Origin: Candidatus Omnitrophota bacterium
GTDB lineage: Bacteria > Omnitrophota > Gorgyraeia > S143-82
NCBI GenBank assembly: GCA_027065215.1
Contig: JAMOOT010000303.1
Coordinates: 1-6,895, forward strand
Direction of reading: 5' to 3'
Length of the DNA stretch: 6,895 nucleotides
Shown: positions 6,601-6,895 of the stretch, one piece after another
Position numbering within the stretch: position 1 is the stretch's first letter
Layout: each line of letters begins with the position of its first letter
Notes under the pieces: generated by a model
The model's input: the letters and a program-made list of their open reading frames with translations, nothing else
What the model was told of the DNA's origin: nothing
Database searches by the model: none
Made by a program: the position numbers and the translations under genes

Positions 6601-6895
6601 ACCATTGATAGAAGGGCAGGTTGAGGCAAAATTATTACCTATTCAGGGAGGACAGGGGCTTTTCTACGCCCTTACCCCAATTGCGCTGGAACAGGTTTCT
6701 GAAGATAAGGGCAATTTGTACACATCAAAGAGTAGGCCTGAAAGACAATTCTATCCAATGAAGGCGGTTCTGGACTTATATCCGTTTAAGGATTATTCAA
6801 ACCTTTATATAGCGACATCTAAAGAGGGACCTATAACTATGGTGATAAATCCTTTCACCTCCAAATCTGTCACTCTCTTGGAGGGAGGAGGGCTG
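575..6895 (+). CDS. Giant secreted protein with N-terminal C39-like cysteine peptidase domain (partial, no stop in window)
   Basis: Seen: 2,107 consecutive codons without a stop or frameshift, continuing past the window end. The start is the first ATG after an in-frame TAA at 569 and gives a complete signal peptide. No Shine-Dalgarno precedes it; TTG at 623 is a possible alternative that would also keep the hydrophobic core. Domains in order: signal peptide (1-38); C39-like papain-fold peptidase (about 50-180; Cys61, His142, Asp158); Gly/Ala-rich helical, hydrophobic region (about 215-530); Trp/Tyr-rich linker (about 550-700); then about 1,400 residues rich in Lys, Gly and aromatics with many short strands joined by NGK/DGK turns. 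Only five cysteines occur (23, 61, 178, 1345, 1922). Known: C39-type domains cut peptides, often after double glycine, but usually sit on ABC exporters, whereas no ATPase or exporter segment is seen here. Inferred: an exported surface or released protein, possibly self-processing. Adhesin, toxin-carrier or wall-active roles cannot be separated without the C-terminus. Confidence 0.95.
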   Translation, partial: MGRQLSSRVNLSTGFSLWKKGLCLFLSFLFLFNNLLYANPFSSVLPINPTSVKDRSAQFTCASYSLARMLGLSQGQIAQELEYLDRLQGDFYPKSVLGSSVLALARRYYPDVIMLKVKDKEEFLRGQARELVPFLAYFSSGHYVLVKFVSKRDVVYFDPSGGHRVVLKDFKARWSGICLVRGFGKSRWFSYIKGSRIRSGPEDAIDTDDLLPGTSLGETLTSLALDFATSAIGAKFFPVKGLTFSQTFAANMIAGNLASTLGSVLQKAGVAPSTVQIFTMASSAAFRNGIYGAYGGNVNFLGHKYAFSGGLKGFGQGFAVGAIKGTVTGSLATAIERTVFDTSEYDDKMTRYMAKMTSSLMAGVISSGLNTMILKGTDLFSHLGLEDIGQVADNPTYHGPLADALDLKDVDLKSLSTLEAGWYGFREGLYQAFPSALNIGTTMLAADMFGEDVLDYMPYISPVLTSPIVSKAYGMDYTTGLRASISRAAVGVATVKLLDSLGVEDELKRSMLGFAIADTLYALGAGIKAGVDGIESTRFGTEFLRHSALFNLARAPFDALQGRGWERIGVAIQNSPAFADYVARSYHNGVAGLAELGNADYSSEYSYESLELDQWKDWGLFDYPFSVEMAKDVYGKDWRGHQLLYDWRSYLYTKQSNLLYSATTEAITNTLEWNSSVSKWLGFGTRGFQKGSIGGVPFVNEFYRKGGGEVSHPLYIDGKDWDTSLQVDFYHDLKTGKYSVTGYGMNSKVKGMGADGEIMFDVDDKDKAFRSFANNVNRSLEDEKVVSVELRDINQEYWGRRISLPDLRVVARAWEGGKSRGLSIDVKKGQGWDGQYVTISDKSKLGEFKNALANLSGLVFGKDSTHMVDTSQFLGDFFDFKIGIGDLGHLFSNRILFLKPDKDGKDFLYSRPDWLVSDQWRKLSPELTERYKVMMVAKSALLKTPLPTGIPNLPEVKIVVNRGGIRIFYKNGKIQVDYEKPIRKEEVDPTASLLLPYIIPDMMDRLGKEVKIVNLKVNNDKLKNPFKWDRYVTGVDGKLAEKVMPDFYRVRGRRSVFNYQYLGYGRFSRDHSKFMFDDKSLGKVNIFTRQVMGKKVWIYEYPDRPRIASEKIGLSSGPGLPHYLGEVKGKSVFVAINPYYDPKKIIEVGYLDPKSEVKVSKQTSSGGGPSFMPRSVFSAFSRYFHTAAGVEENSGEWILHPTGQGVFFQGWSVRLGSKDTVLSVRPVLTGPYTTYSAYKGKKTSTPFSPDVLIHGKQELTYLPTKVKGVVLPVLYLKNPGDEKILKFRNAIQMGREKLHRPSDVKVNGMRVVFAYRLGKENPILSLEKAKVTFPKYFVEITNPRCLQGNSLRLPQYDKDMPRINSVSKTEIGKDGKVYLSKGAIVYGFGLPNNGRIEEYGAPVDLRLKGDKFYRVSDNTFVKNMEINAVWLNSGGKDRLVAPQPVAGIGKNGKGVWLNIYDVKGERVKRQSGSMIMSDFKFYYIEKYKSGDMLGRFGGITNIAYRGTISGKTYQGIIPSSALRMVRWSPSYGFILEIKGTYYLTSPYTMDGKGSSLGGVNPLAGMRVGINVDKILNQDWIKVSNFLIGLKSTADTGLSASTAVSFSKGVDLVFNRQIERKRGIYQLDPDKMFRIYSNLWIGGGRKNAVFEIGSLTNTNGIVMVQKRESNGKFTVSQRWKGISIQRKYNDVYLAMVINKGSAKFIDADFSGQFQSSVEQRIFYNGKIIRSNSIMIVGQRRGKDGSAIHLLKEGAFISPMLTGGSGSPRKGGFPSLANPISINVIEVVKTGKMSVVMIADRLPVKIGIKKGVFYDRPVLGNVRIVNRSGKDILIQVKGPMDVFLPGKKDTKTMTDYRIDESGRLISQTIKGKITNTIFINPKGRMRSIGGVLMAKWARDMVFKKNIIGKRAHIKSEIVSENQPCSDGHKIRRPIDSTRYGPGYMQGQIKENQVVTYIPKNSQADSLTLIQGFRPKGSVWFGYDPGKGQFYSLGKDDKTNAEFAMALLKNGKPLIEGQVEAKLLPIQGGQGLFYALTPIALEQVSEDKGNLYTSKSRPERQFYPMKAVLDLYPFKDYSNLYIATSKEGPITMVINPFTSKSVTLLEGGGL
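722..1114 (+). other. C39-like cysteine peptidase domain (residues about 50-180)
   Basis: The pattern QFTCASYSLARML (58-70) matches the nucleophile helix of C39-type peptidases, with Cys61 at the start of a helix of small and aliphatic residues. GHYVLV (141-146) gives the catalytic His142, and YFDPSGG (156-162) gives Asp158 in the usual DP motif about 16 residues later. Size and order fit a papain-fold C39/C39_2 unit. The oxyanion Gln normally sits about six residues before the Cys; here Gln58 is only three before and position 55 is Arg. Activity is therefore likely but not certain. The domain comes right after the signal peptide, so it would act outside the cytoplasm. Confidence 0.72.
1217..2170 (+). 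other. Gly/Ala-rich hydrophobic helical region (residues about 215-530)
   Basis: Repeated moderately hydrophobic helices alternate with Gly-rich turns, for example LALDFATSAIG (about 222-232), GFAVGAIKGTVTG, SLMAGVISSGLNTMI and GFAIADTLYALGAGIKAG (ending near 529). Individual stretches are too short or too polar to be certain transmembrane spans. Similar small-residue helical stretches precede the active domains of large exported toxins and other surface giants, but no named family is recognised. A membrane-inserting or packing role is an inference. Confidence 0.5.
1788..1813 (+). repeat. Small in-frame tandem duplication
   Basis: TAGATCTAAAG occurs at 1788-1798 and again at 1803-1813, a 15-base offset that gives Leu-Asp-Leu-Lys-Asp-Val-Asp-Leu-Lys in the protein. 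It looks like a five-codon slippage duplication that kept the frame. Probably of no functional weight. Confidence 0.5.

Noticed and set aside
2675..6895. Tandem adhesin-type or Rhs/YD repeats in the long beta-rich region
   Set aside because: Reading the translation, I found recurrent NGK/DGK turns but no unit of constant length or a conserved motif register.

Overview
The window holds one divergent pair of protein-coding genes and the 355-bp control region between them. Both genes run off the window. There is no RNA gene, mobile element or CRISPR array. The DNA is moderately AT-rich. Coding codons favour AGA/AGG for Arg, ATA for Ile and GGA/GGG for Gly. The gene at the left edge has a strong Shine-Dalgarno, and both genes encode N-terminal Sec-type signal peptides. 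This points to a bacterium exporting proteins through a diderm-type or similar secretion route. The style (a giant secreted protein, this codon preference, tight intact coding) recalls uncultivated lineages such as Omnitrophota. That is only an impression; no phylogenetic marker is present.

Layout. Bases 1-219 (minus strand) are the first 73 codons of a secreted protein of unknown function. Bases 220-574 are intergenic. They carry a good leftward promoter (288-316, extended -10), a good rightward promoter (489-517), an A-tract palindrome and several inverted repeats, one of which (473-506) spans the rightward -35 box. Bases 575-6895 (plus strand) are a single uninterrupted reading frame of 2,107 codons with no stop before the window ends, so the protein is larger still.

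The large protein reads, in order: signal peptide (residues 1-38); a C39-like papain-fold cysteine peptidase domain (about 50-180, candidate triad Cys61, His142, Asp158); a long Gly/Ala-rich, moderately hydrophobic, mostly helical region (about 215-530); a Trp/Tyr-rich linker (about 550-700); and about 1,400 residues of Lys/Gly/aromatic, beta-rich sequence that I cannot assign to a family. There are only five cysteines in 2,107 residues.

Working together: the two genes are back to back, both exported, and may be co-regulated from the shared region. A plausible but unproven reading is a giant cell-surface or secreted protein with its own protease domain, which could process itself or a partner after export. 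The missing C-terminus would be the key evidence.
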